Below are positions 56,548 to 64,000 of a stretch of DNA of 64,000 nucleotides, in pieces. Origin of the DNA: Clostridium weizhouense (GTDB lineage Bacteria; Bacillota; Clostridia; Clostridiales; Clostridiaceae). The position numbers and the translations under genes are program-made. Below the pieces are notes generated by a model. That model was not told where the DNA came from. It saw only the letters and a list, made by a program, of their open reading frames with translations, and made no database searches. Within the stretch, counting starts at the first letter, position 1, and each line of letters begins with the position of its first letter. The stretch is taken from contig NZ_JAHXPT010000006.1 in assembly GCF_019431045.1 (NCBI RefSeq), positions 1 to 64,000 of the forward strand, read 5' to 3'.

Positions 56548-57384
56548 ATGAATAAAGGATTATTAAAAAAATTAGGATTGATTGTAGCAATTGGGGCTAT
56601 GGCAATAAGTATTGTAGGATGTGCAGGAAATAAAACAACTGAAGGTAAAGGAAATTCTAAAGAAGCTACAAATTCATTAGAAGCAATTAAACAAAAAGGT
56701 AAACTTGTAGTTGGTACAAGCGCTGATTATCCACCATATGAATTCCATAAAGAAGTAGATGGAAAAGATAAAATAGTTGGATTTGATATAAGCATTGCAG
56801 AACAAGTTGCAAAAGATTTAGGAGTAGAGCTTCAAGTAAATGATATGGATTTTGATGGTTTACTTGTAGCACTTCAAGCAGGAAAAGTTGATATGGTATT
56901 TGCAGGAATGACACCAACAGATGAAAGAAAAGAAAATGCAGATTTTTCAAACATATATTATACAGCACAACATGGATTTGTTGTTAGAAAAGGTGAAGAA
57001 GATAAAATCAAATCACTTGATGATTTAAAAGGTAAGAAAATTGGTGTACAAAAAGGTTCGATTCAAGAAGGTTTAGTAGATAAAAATCTTCCAGATGCAG
57101 AAAAGAAGGCATTAGCAAAAGTTACTGATTTAGTATTAGATTTAAAGAACAATAAAGTAGATGCAATATTGGTTGAATTACCAGTTGCTCAATTTAATTG
57201 TGAGAAAAATGAAGGTATAGCATTAACATCACTTGTATTAGAAGATGAAGAGGGTGGTTCTGCAATAGCTATGAAAAAAGGATCAGCTGAATTGCAAACA
57301 GAAATTAATAAAACAATTAAGAAGTTACAAGATGAAAAGAAAATTGATGAATTTGTAATAGAAGCAAATAAATTAATGGACTAA
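56548..57384 (+). CDS. Amino-acid ABC transporter substrate-binding lipoprotein
   Basis: 278 residues. Lipoprotein signal peptide ending IVGC (Cys25), then a family 3 extracellular solute-binding domain: GKLVVGTSADYPPYEF, GFDISIAEQVAKDLGV, DMDFDGLLVALQAGKVDMVFAGM, then TDERKENADFS and GKKIGVQKGSIQEG. These mark a polar amino-acid binding protein; charged or polar residue specificity cannot be fixed. Start after AACAGGGGGA. First gene of a three-gene importer; its mRNA end carries a 19-bp GC-rich stem before the permease gene. Confidence 0.93.
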   Translation: MNKGLLKKLGLIVAIGAMAISIVGCAGNKTTEGKGNSKEATNSLEAIKQKGKLVVGTSADYPPYEFHKEVDGKDKIVGFDISIAEQVAKDLGVELQVNDMDFDGLLVALQAGKVDMVFAGMTPTDERKENADFSNIYYTAQHGFVVRKGEEDKIKSLDDLKGKKIGVQKGSIQEGLVDKNLPDAEKKALAKVTDLVLDLKNNKVDAILVELPVAQFNCEKNEGIALTSLVLEDEEGGSAIAMKKGSAELQTEINKTIKKLQDEKKIDEFVIEANKLMD

Positions 57385-57400
57385 TATATTGAAAAAAAGA

Positions 57401-57443
57401 ATTACACCCCTGGGGTACCCCGGAGGTACCCCAGGGGTGTAAT
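57401..57443 (+). repeat. GC-rich intercistronic palindrome, copy 1
   Basis: ATTACACCCCTGGGGTACC pairs perfectly with its complement across the loop CCGGA, between the binding-protein and permease genes, with no T tract. Its core is repeated at 58845-58874. Likely an mRNA stabiliser that gives more binding protein than permease. Confidence 0.85.
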
Positions 57444-57473
57444 TGGATATTGAATAGATGAGGAGGGACAATT

Positions 57474-58133
57474 TTGAATTTTACATTTTTAGGAAAATAT
57501 TATGAATATTTTTTAAGAGGTGCAGGGTTTACAATAATACTAGCATTGGTGGGAGTATTATTTGGAACAATTTTAGGACTTTGTTTAACTCTTTTAAGAC
57601 GTTCAAAGTTTAAGCTAATAAGTTTTATAGCAACAGCTTATGTAGAATTTGTAAGGGGAACTCCTCTTCTAGTTCAAATATACATAATCTATATAGGATT
57701 ACCTAAGTTAATAGGAATAGATATTCCAGATATGGCAGTTGGTGCAGTAGCATTAGCACTTAACTCATCAGCATATGTTTCAGAAATAATAAGAGCAGGA
57801 ATTGATGCAGTGGATAAAGGACAAATGGAAGCAGCTAGAAGTTTAGGTATGACTCAAAATACTGCTATGGTACAAATAATAATACCACAAGCATTTAAGA
57901 ATATATTACCTGCACTTGGAAATGAATTTATATCAGTAATTAAGGAATCATCAATGGTATCAGTTATTGGTGTTGCAGAACTTATGTATAATGCAAATAC
58001 AGTAAAAGGTAATACAGCTCTTGGTTTAGAACCAGTAATAATTGCAGCTATAATATATTTTATAATTACATTTACATTAACAAGAGTATTAGGATATGTA
58101 GAAAGGAGAATGAAGGTAAGTGATACACGTTAA
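57474..58133 (+). CDS. Amino-acid ABC transporter permease
   Basis: 219-residue HisMQ-type permease with about five TM helices. It contains [21 protein letters not shown], the EAA loop that contacts the ATPase (read as RSLGMTQ, then IIIPQAFKN). TTG start at 57474 preceded by GAGGAGGG. The binding protein precedes it and the ATPase overlaps its 3' end. Homodimer expected, since only one permease gene is present. Confidence 0.93.
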   Translation: MNFTFLGKYYEYFLRGAGFTIILALVGVLFGTILGLCLTLLRRSKFKLISFIATAYVEFVRGTPLLVQIYIIYIGLPKLIGIDIPDMAVGAVALALNSSAYVSEIIRAGIDAVDKGQMEAARSLGMTQNTAMVQIIIPQAFKNILPALGNEFISVIKESSMVSVIGVAELMYNANTVKGNTALGLEPVIIAAIIYFIITFTLTRVLGYVERRMKVSDTR

Positions 58134-58842
58134 AGATTTACACAAAAGTTTCGGTAAAAATAAGGTATTAACAGGGATTGACGATCATATAAAAAAGGGA
58201 GAAGTGGTTGTTGTAATTGGACCTTCAGGATCAGGTAAAAGTACATTTCTAAGATGTCTTAATTTATTAGAAGAACCAACTTCAGGTACCATTGAATTTG
58301 AAGGTAAGAATATAACATCAAGTGATGTTAACATAAATAAAATGAGAGAAAAGATGGGTATGGTATTTCAACAATTTAACTTATTCCCACATAAAACAGT
58401 ATTACAAAACATAAATTTAGCACCTGTAAAAGTAAAAGGATTATCAAATGAAGAAGCAACTAGAAAGTCTATGGAACTATTAGATAAGGTTGGCTTAAAA
58501 GATAAGGCTAATGCTTATCCTTCATCATTATCAGGTGGACAAAAGCAAAGAATAGCAATAGCTAGAGCATTAGCTATGGAACCAGATGTTATGTTATTTG
58601 ATGAACCAACTTCTGCATTAGATCCAGAGATGGTAGGAGAAGTTTTAAATGTTATGAAGGATTTAGCAAAAGAAGGAATGACAATGGTTGTAGTTACTCA
58701 TGAAATGGGATTTGCAAGAGAAGTTGGAGATAGAATAGTGTTCATGGATGGCGGAAATATTATAGAAGAAGGAACACCAGAACAAGTATTTAAAAGTCCG
58801 CAAAATTCTCGTACAATAGATTTTTTATCTAAGGTTTTATAA
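58120..58842 (+). CDS. Amino-acid ABC transporter ATP-binding protein (GlnQ-like)
   Basis: 240-residue ATPase: Walker [11 protein letters not shown]-loop [11 protein letters not shown], signature LSGGQKQR, Walker [16 protein letters not shown]-loop [12 protein letters not shown]. These are nearly canonical for the GlnQ/HisP group. GTG start at 58120 overlapping the permease by 14 bases, with AAAGGAGAATGAAGG upstream. Completes the importer operon, which ends at the palindromic terminator 58845-58874. Confidence 0.95.
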   Translation: MIHVKDLHKSFGKNKVLTGIDDHIKKGEVVVVIGPSGSGKSTFLRCLNLLEEPTSGTIEFEGKNITSSDVNINKMREKMGMVFQQFNLFPHKTVLQNINLAPVKVKGLSNEEATRKSMELLDKVGLKDKANAYPSSLSGGQKQRIAIARALAMEPDVMLFDEPTSALDPEMVGEVLNVMKDLAKEGMTMVVVTHEMGFAREVGDRIVFMDGGNIIEEGTPEQVFKSPQNSRTIDFLSKVL

Positions 58843-58844
58843 TC

Positions 58845-58880
58845 ATATACCCCTGGGGTACCCCAGGGGTATATTTTTTT
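58845..58880 (+). terminator. Palindromic terminator of the amino-acid ABC operon (palindrome copy 2)
   Basis: ATACCCCTGGGGTACC followed by its complement makes a perfect GC-rich palindrome (58845-58874) with a following T tract. Same ACCCCTGGGGTACC core as 57401-57443. Confidence 0.92.
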
Positions 58881-59169
58881 TGTATTTTTTCTTTTAGGAT
58901 ATATTTCGACTAATTTATATAAAACATTACTAGTAATATCAATAAAATTATAATTAAACATTTTGGGTTAATTTAAATACAATAAATAAAGAATAAAAAG
59001 ATAATTTGTATAAATATGTTAATAAAAAATGTAATAATATATACAAAAATAATTAAATATGTTAATATTAGACACATAAAGAAAAATATAATTAATTGAT
59101 AAATTTTTAACATTATATGTATATTATACATATTTTAAAATAAGGTAATTTGTATGAGGGGGAAGACCT
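58881..59169 (+). other. Intergenic region before the six-TM MCP
   Basis: AT-rich, no ORF. It should contain the MCP promoter; no sigma-D-type sequence is evident. GAGGGGGAAG at the end is the MCP RBS. Confidence 0.45.
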
Positions 59170-60630
59170 ATGAATCATGTAGAAATGATAAATAAGAAAA
59201 ATAAAATATTACTGGCGATATTTATGGGTTCAGTATTGTTAAGAGCAATAGTGAATTTTTTTCTTAATGTGCCAATAATATCATCAATATCATTAATAAT
59301 TGCAGCAATTATTTTAAGTATTATTGAAGCTTTTCTTATAAAGATGAAGTACATAGTACCATCGATGTATTTTATGGTATTTTCAATAACAACTGTTGCA
59401 GTTATATTAATGCAGACATCACCAACACTAGGAAATTTAATGATATTTTTCTCATCAATATTTTTAATATTATTATATCAAGAGATAATGCCTATGGTAA
59501 TTCAATGCATAGCTAGTACTGGATTTATGGTGTATTTTTTTATGAAAAATAAACAAACTATATTTGAGCAAGTAGGATATGATCAACTAGTGTTTTTAAT
59601 TTCATATATGCTATCTGGTTTATTTATATTTATATTACTTTGTATTATGACCAAGAAAACTTATATTAAATTAGAAGATAATATTAAAATGAGTAATGAG
59701 GCTAAAGCTAAGGCAGAAATGTTAGTATCTGAAATAAATGAAACTATCACAGTTTTAAACGAGGCTAATATAACTATTAAAGATGGTATCTCTATGACAG
59801 AAGAGGTATCAGGTCAGATTACCTGTGTGTCTAGTGATATTGCAAATAAGGCAACACAAGAAGTGGAAGTAATGAATAATGTTAAATCATTAATGTCAAT
59901 TGGCGTAGAAAATGTTCAAGAGGTAACAGGTGCTATTGAAACAATGAAGGATGCTTCTATGTCTACAGAAAATGTGGTAATGGATGGTTCTAACAAAGTA
60001 ATTGTATTATCAGAAGAAATGTCAAAAGTAAATGAAAATATTATAAATGTTGTAAATTTAATAAATGATTTATCCAATGAAAATTCTAAAATAATAGAGA
60101 TTATTAATACAATAAATGATATAACAGCACAAACTAATCTTTTAGCGCTTAATGCATCAATAGAAGCAGCAAGAGCTGGAGAACATGGAAAAGGATTTGC
60201 AGTAGTTGCAGAAGAAGTTAGAAAATTAGCAGAGGATTCAAAATCATCAACAGATCAAGTTGCACAGATTTTAAGTGGAATATCTAATAAAACAACAGAT
60301 GTATCTAATGAGATTTTAAAAGAACAAAAATCAATTCAATTATGTAATGATCATACAAATTCAGTTAAAGATTTATTTGAAAATATAAATATTAATACTT
60401 CTAAAGTATTAAATCAATCTAATAGTGTTAGTGAAAAATCAAAAGCATTAAATGATTCAATTTTAACTACATTAAATGAAGTTAATGGTATAAGTGAAAA
60501 TGTCGAGAGCACAGCTTCAGCTATTGAAGAAATATCTGCAAGTATAAATGAACTTAATACTAATATAGAAGGAATAGCTAAAACTTATAATAATATAGAT
60601 ACAATATGTAATAAACTTGGTGCTATATAA
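59170..60630 (+). CDS. Methyl-accepting chemotaxis protein with a six-helix membrane domain
   Basis: 486 residues. The first about 170 contain roughly six TM helices (for example [57 protein letters not shown]) with very short loops. They connect directly to the cytoplasmic signalling bundle (about 190-486), with tip [21 protein letters not shown]. No HAMP and no extracytoplasmic ligand domain, so the ligand or stimulus would be sensed in the membrane. RBS GAGGGGGAAG. Monocistronic. Confidence 0.9.
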   Translation: MNHVEMINKKNKILLAIFMGSVLLRAIVNFFLNVPIISSISLIIAAIILSIIEAFLIKMKYIVPSMYFMVFSITTVAVILMQTSPTLGNLMIFFSSIFLILLYQEIMPMVIQCIASTGFMVYFFMKNKQTIFEQVGYDQLVFLISYMLSGLFIFILLCIMTKKTYIKLEDNIKMSNEAKAKAEMLVSEINETITVLNEANITIKDGISMTEEVSGQITCVSSDIANKATQEVEVMNNVKSLMSIGVENVQEVTGAIETMKDASMSTENVVMDGSNKVIVLSEEMSKVNENIINVVNLINDLSNENSKIIEIINTINDITAQTNLLALNASIEAARAGEHGKGFAVVAEEVRKLAEDSKSSTDQVAQILSGISNKTTDVSNEILKEQKSIQLCNDHTNSVKDLFENININTSKVLNQSNSVSEKSKALNDSILTTLNEVNGISENVESTASAIEEISASINELNTNIEGIAKTYNNIDTICNKLGAI

Positions 60631-60831
60631 ACAGAGTTCTTTACTTAAGGATAATTATAGTAGTAAATTTATAGTTAGGTTTATTCAAAAAAATATATTT
60701 AATGTATTAGTTTATTTTGCATTATATATAGCTAGAAAGATTAGTTTATATATTCTATGAACTAATCTTATATAATTTTTCAAATAAAATATATATTACA
60801 AATTTAACTTATTATTTAAAGACAAGTAAAG

Positions 60832-61152
60832 CTACAAAAAAATATAACATATAATTAAAGCAGCAACAATTACAAGCATAATATAAATTGCAGTGTTATT
60901 AGATTTTTTAGTAGCTGTATCTTTTTGAATATTTTCATTAATATCTTTGTTAGTGATATTTTTAGTTGAATCAGAATTTTTAATATTAATGTTATTTTTT
61001 ACACTAGTATTTTTTATAACGTTAGTATTTTCCTTTTCAACATTATTTTCTTTAATATCATATCTAGGAAATACTTTTTTAAAAGCGTAACACCAAGAAG
61101 TTACACATTCATTTTTTTCACCAAGCTCTTTGTTACAGTAAGGACATTTCAT
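60832..61152 (-). CDS. Small zinc-ribbon, tail-anchored membrane protein
   Basis: 106 residues: an N-terminal half zinc ribbon (MKCPYCNKELGE, with another Cys pair CVTSWC), an Asn/Lys-rich low-complexity middle, and a C-terminal TM helix (about 87-106, IYIMLVIVAALIICYIFL). The zinc ribbon would face the cytoplasm. RBS AAGGAGGAAG. Function unknown; related layouts are common in clostridia. Confidence 0.65.
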   Translation of the reverse strand: MKCPYCNKELGEKNECVTSWCYAFKKVFPRYDIKENNVEKENTNVIKNTSVKNNINIKNSDSTKNITNKDINENIQKDTATKKSNNTAIYIMLVIVAALIICYIFL

Positions 61153-61190
61153 TAAAAAAACTTCCTCCTTTTTTAACTGCTTATAATAAA

Positions 61191-61354
61191 TAACGATTTC
61201 TAAAGTTCAGTCGAAAGCAAGTCTCACCTGAAGCTAAGAATTCTGTTTGTCCGATAGCTAGTATCTGTAATTGCATAACAGCTACATGCTCCTATATAAC
61301 GATTTCTAAAATTCAGTTGAAAGCAAGTTTCACCTGAAACTAAGAACTCTGTTT
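61191..61354. repeat. Two direct copies of a 58-base sequence
   Basis: Copy 1 (61191-61248) and copy 2 (61297-61354) share TAACGATTTCTAAA, GAAAGCAAG, CACCTGAA and CTAAGAA blocks with a few substitutions, about 106 bases apart. No protein frame. Only two copies, so not a CRISPR. Confidence 0.75.
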
Positions 61355-61386
61355 ATATCCTATATATAATAATTAAATATAATAAA

Positions 61387-61432
61387 TATACCTCATAGAA
61401 TATTTTTAACATATCTATGAGGTATATTTTTA
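61387..61432. terminator. Terminator-like hairpin
   Basis: ATACCTCATAGA / CTATGAGGTAT stem followed by ATTTTTATT, in the gap between two minus-strand genes. No plus-strand gene precedes it. It may belong to a repeat or to an unseen transcript. Confidence 0.6.
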
Positions 61433-61446
61433 TTATAGATTTTTGC

Positions 61447-61471
61447 TTAGGCACATAAAAATAAATAACAA
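61447..61471. repeat. Solo insertion-element end
   Basis: TTAGGCACATAAAAATAAAT plus five more bases are identical to the complement of the right end of 18639-18702. No partner end is seen nearby. Confidence 0.55.
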
Positions 61472-61536
61472 GTCAAAGTTATAATGGATATTTTTTATTA
61501 GGTAAGAAGATGAACTCTCTTTATAGTGTAACTATT

Positions 61537-61674
61537 AGGACAATTGACAATGTAGCATGAAATAGCTGTGTGATTTTTAAAATAGATACTTTTAATAAAT
61601 CCAAAGGCTTTTAACCTTAATTGTTCATTGTCAACTGTCCATTGTCAATTGAAATATAATATAGCCACTTTGCT
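61537..61674. repeat. Dispersed repeat family A, copy 5 (decayed)
   Basis: Left arm GGACAATTGACAATG, decayed hairpins around GAAATAGC/GTGATTT and CCAAAGGCTTTT, right arm TTCATTGTCAACTGTCCATTG. It abuts the 3' end of the CDF transporter gene. Confidence 0.75.
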
Positions 61675-62848
61675 AAAGGAAATGTTTATCTAATGTTATT
61701 ATACAATTATAATTAGGATGTATTGATTTTATTCTTGAAGATATATTTTCTTTTATTTCATCATCAGTTAAATTTATTTTTATTGAATTGTTAAGAACAA
61801 CATCAAATATTAAATTTTTAATATCCCCTTCTCCTATTACTCTAAAGTCGTGAATAGATTCAATATGATCATACTCATTGATTAATTTTAATATTTCATC
61901 ATAAGCTTTTTTAACTTCTCCTTCAATAATACATATAGGATCCATATGTATTACTAAATAGATTTTAAGTGATTCTGATATTTCTCTTTCAGCTTTATCT
62001 ATAATTTCATGTATCTTCATTATGTCAATGCTAGCAGGTATCTCAGCGTGGATAGATGCCATACATTTACCAGGACCATAATTATGAATAATTAAATCAT
62101 GTACTCCTGTAATATTTTCATAACTTAAAACCATATTTTGAATTGCTTTAACAAGTTCAGGATCAGGAGCTTCTCCTAAAAGAGGATTAAGTGTATCTTT
62201 AACTAAAGAAAAACCTGAATAAACTATAAAAACTGCAACTCCAAGTCCTATGAAACCATCAATAGGAAGAGATGTAAATTTTGATAGAAAGAATGAAACA
62301 GCAACAGTACTAGATGTAAATACATCTCCTAATGCATCAACAGAAGCTGCTTTTAAAGCAGATGAATTAATTTTGTTTCCCATGAATTTATTAAATATTG
62401 AAAGCCAAACCTTAAGTCCTATAGAAATTAAAAGTAGAATAAAAGGAATAAGTTCAAATTTAACTGTTTCAGGATTTGTTATTCTTGTAATAGAAGATTT
62501 TATAAACTGCAATCCAACAAGCATAACCATAAAAGCAACTATTAATGCTGAAAGGTATTCAATTCTACCATGCCCAAAAGGATGCTCTTTATCAGCTGGT
62601 TTACTTGCAAGTTTAAAACCTAAAATAGTAATAAGAGATGATGCAGCATCCGATAAGTTGTTAAATGCATCTGCAATAATTGCTATACTAGATGCAAAAA
62701 AACCAACTGAAAGTTTAATCAAAAAAAGAATTGCATTTACACAAATTCCAATTATGCCCCCTAAGATACCATAAGAATTTCTAACAGCATCATTTTTTAT
62801 ATTAGTATTATCTTTAATAAATTTATTAACTAGAAATTCAGAAAACAT
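61673..62848 (-). CDS. Cation diffusion facilitator (CDF) metal transporter
   Basis: 391-residue divalent-metal/proton antiporter. Six TM helices with metal-site motifs DAFNNLSDAASS in the second helix and DALGDVFTSS in the fifth, plus HPFGHGRIEYLSALI between. A cytoplasmic ferredoxin-like ZT-dimer domain contains IHNYGPGKCMASIHAEIP. About 70 further residues follow (VVLNNSIKINL, IHPNYNC), longer than FieF. Zn, Mn or Fe export is possible. I start at ATG 62848 after TTGGAGTG rather than eight codons upstream. Confidence 0.92.
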   Translation of the reverse strand: MFSEFLVNKFIKDNTNIKNDAVRNSYGILGGIIGICVNAILFLIKLSVGFFASSIAIIADAFNNLSDAASSLITILGFKLASKPADKEHPFGHGRIEYLSALIVAFMVMLVGLQFIKSSITRITNPETVKFELIPFILLLISIGLKVWLSIFNKFMGNKINSSALKAASVDALGDVFTSSTVAVSFFLSKFTSLPIDGFIGLGVAVFIVYSGFSLVKDTLNPLLGEAPDPELVKAIQNMVLSYENITGVHDLIIHNYGPGKCMASIHAEIPASIDIMKIHEIIDKAEREISESLKIYLVIHMDPICIIEGEVKKAYDEILKLINEYDHIESIHDFRVIGEGDIKNLIFDVVLNNSIKINLTDDEIKENISSRIKSIHPNYNCIITLDKHFL

Positions 62849-63336
62849 AAAATTCACTCCAATCATATACAAGTAAGTATAACTTATTCTAATACAGTAA
62901 AAATTATTTGTAAAATTTGAGTATACTGATTTACTATTTTTAATATGTTTAAAGGGACTAAAATTTTAAGAAAATCATATATAAAATATAATATACTTAA
63001 TTATAATATGGACTAATATGTAAATTATAATTAAGCTTAGATTATGCTTTTAATACTCATATTAATGAATAAACTTCATTATAATTCAGATACTTTCTTT
63101 TGTCTTATTCAAAAATAAAAATATATTGTGTAAATTATGTATCAAATTGCAGGAAATTATTCAAATAAATTACTTATTAAATGTAAATTGCATTTAATAA
63201 CTTAATAGAATATTAGGTTAGTTTGATAAAATTAATATAATTTGATAATATGGCAGTATACGTACTTGTATGTAAAATACAAACATATTTATATTTAAGG
63301 GTTAAATTTAAAATATTGTTAAGGAGGATTTGGTCA
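62849..63336. other. Divergent intergenic region
   Basis: AT-rich gap between the divergent CDF and M18 genes. A small dyad TTGTAT-gtaaa-ATACAA lies at 63266-63282 on the M18 side; otherwise nothing recognised. Confidence 0.45.
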
Positions 63337-64000
63337 ATGAATAATGCAAAGGATTTATTAAAGTTTATAAATAATAGTAAAAGTGCATTTCATGGAGCTT
63401 TTGAAGTAAAGAAAATTTTAGATAAAGAGGGATATAAAGAAGTAAGAGAAACTGAAAAGTGGGATTTAAAAGAAGGCGGAAAGTATTATGTAATGAAAAA
63501 TCAATCTGCTATAATCGCATTTGAAGTTGGATCAGAAAATATTGAAGAATATGGATTTAGATTAATAGGGGCTCATACAGATTCACCTGGGTTTAGAATA
63601 AAACCAAAATCAGAAATGCAAGTTGAAGGTCATTATGTAAAATTAAATACTGAAGTTTATGGTGGTCCAATACTTAGTACATGGTTTGATAGACCATTAT
63701 CAATTGCAGGTAGAGTTACATTAAAGAGTAAAAATCCTATGAAACCAAGAGTAGAATTACTTGATTTAAATAAACCCGTGTTAATTATACCAAGTTTAGC
63801 TATTCATATGAATAGAAGTATAAATGAAGGATATGAATATAATAAGCAAAAAGATACTTTACCATTGCTTACTATGGCAAATGATGAATTGGAAAATGAT
63901 GGTTACTTAATAAGATTGATTAGTGAAAATTTAAATGTAGATGAATCTGAAATATTAGATTTTGATCTATTTGTATATGAGTTTGAAAAAGGAAGCATAA
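63337..64000 (+). CDS. apeB: M18-family aminopeptidase (partial, 5' end)
   Basis: The first 221 codons are present; the window ends within the gene. The N-terminal AKDLLKFINNSKSAFHG and the first metal ligand in LIGAHTDSPGFRIKP identify an M18 zinc aminopeptidase (ApeB/DAP4-like), which removes N-terminal acidic or neutral residues in the cytoplasm. GPILSTWFDRPLSIAGRV and SLAIHMNRSINEG are also family signatures. RBS AAGGAGGAT ten bases before the ATG. The remaining metal ligands are beyond the window. Confidence 0.92.
   Translation, partial: MNNAKDLLKFINNSKSAFHGAFEVKKILDKEGYKEVRETEKWDLKEGGKYYVMKNQSAIIAFEVGSENIEEYGFRLIGAHTDSPGFRIKPKSEMQVEGHYVKLNTEVYGGPILSTWFDRPLSIAGRVTLKSKNPMKPRVELLDLNKPVLIIPSLAIHMNRSINEGYEYNKQKDTLPLLTMANDELENDGYLIRLISENLNVDESEILDFDLFVYEFEKGSI

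Noticed and set aside
61191..61354. Direct repeats as a CRISPR array
   Set aside because: Only two 58-base copies with substitutions, a single spacer-like interval and no cas genes.
62250..62774. 174-codon plus-strand frame inside the CDF transporter
   Set aside because: It is the complement of a well-supported CDF gene with all motifs; no RBS.

Overview
The window is low-GC, AT-rich DNA with the gene repertoire of a Gram-positive, endospore-lineage anaerobe of the genus Clostridium (sensu stricto, cluster I). The evidence is strong purine-rich ribosome binding sites, many TTG/GTG starts, clostridial methyl-accepting chemotaxis proteins (MCPs), a UviA/UviB-like pair, a Gram-positive type IV pilus cluster and long AT-rich intergenic regions. 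I cannot name the species. No tRNA, rRNA, CRISPR array, prophage or intact transposase gene is visible.

Layout. 1-9 kb: the tail of a glutamate synthase/NfnB-like gene, an MCP, two tandem secreted lipases, a Bcp peroxiredoxin and an M20 amidohydrolase. 9-12 kb: a complete copper-export operon csoR-copA-copZ whose CCCCCC-T-GGGGGGG operator lies against the csoR ribosome binding site. 12.4-14.4 kb: a minus-strand MCP with a PhnD-type binding-protein domain fused to its C-terminus. 14.8-18.5 kb: an accessory stretch with a TcdR/UviA-type sigma factor, a UviB-like holin, an unrecognised convergent gene, two small membrane proteins, a hemerythrin and a broken Rpn-type gene. 18.8-22 kb: a YtrA-like GntR regulator with its ABC transporter, then a lipoprotein preceded by a perfect sigma-D-type promoter.

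22.2-39.6 kb is a type IV pilus locus: prepilin peptidase, PilB, PilC, PilA, PilM, PilN, PilO, minor pilins and a 1553-residue vWA adhesin. It is preceded by a c-di-GMP-II riboswitch with an overlapping terminator, so surface attachment is probably switched by c-di-GMP. Three dispersed repeats sit between its genes.

39.9-49.5 kb: two more MCPs, an aminotransferase, an anchored peptidoglycan amidase, a 1.2-kb gene-free region with five perfect DnaA boxes, a TIM-barrel protein, and lysA under a lysine riboswitch. 50-56 kb: two signal peptidases I, a DUF3006 protein, FtsH and a HelD-type helicase. 56.5-58.9 kb: a polar amino-acid ABC transporter operon with a GC-rich palindrome both inside it and at its end. 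59-64 kb: a six-TM MCP, a zinc-ribbon membrane protein, a CDF metal transporter and the start of an M18 aminopeptidase.

Themes are motility and surface behaviour (five MCPs, pili, a sigma-D-type promoter, c-di-GMP control), secreted enzymes (lipases, signal peptidases, amidase) and metal handling (Cop system, CDF). Three families of dispersed non-coding repeats recur through the window.
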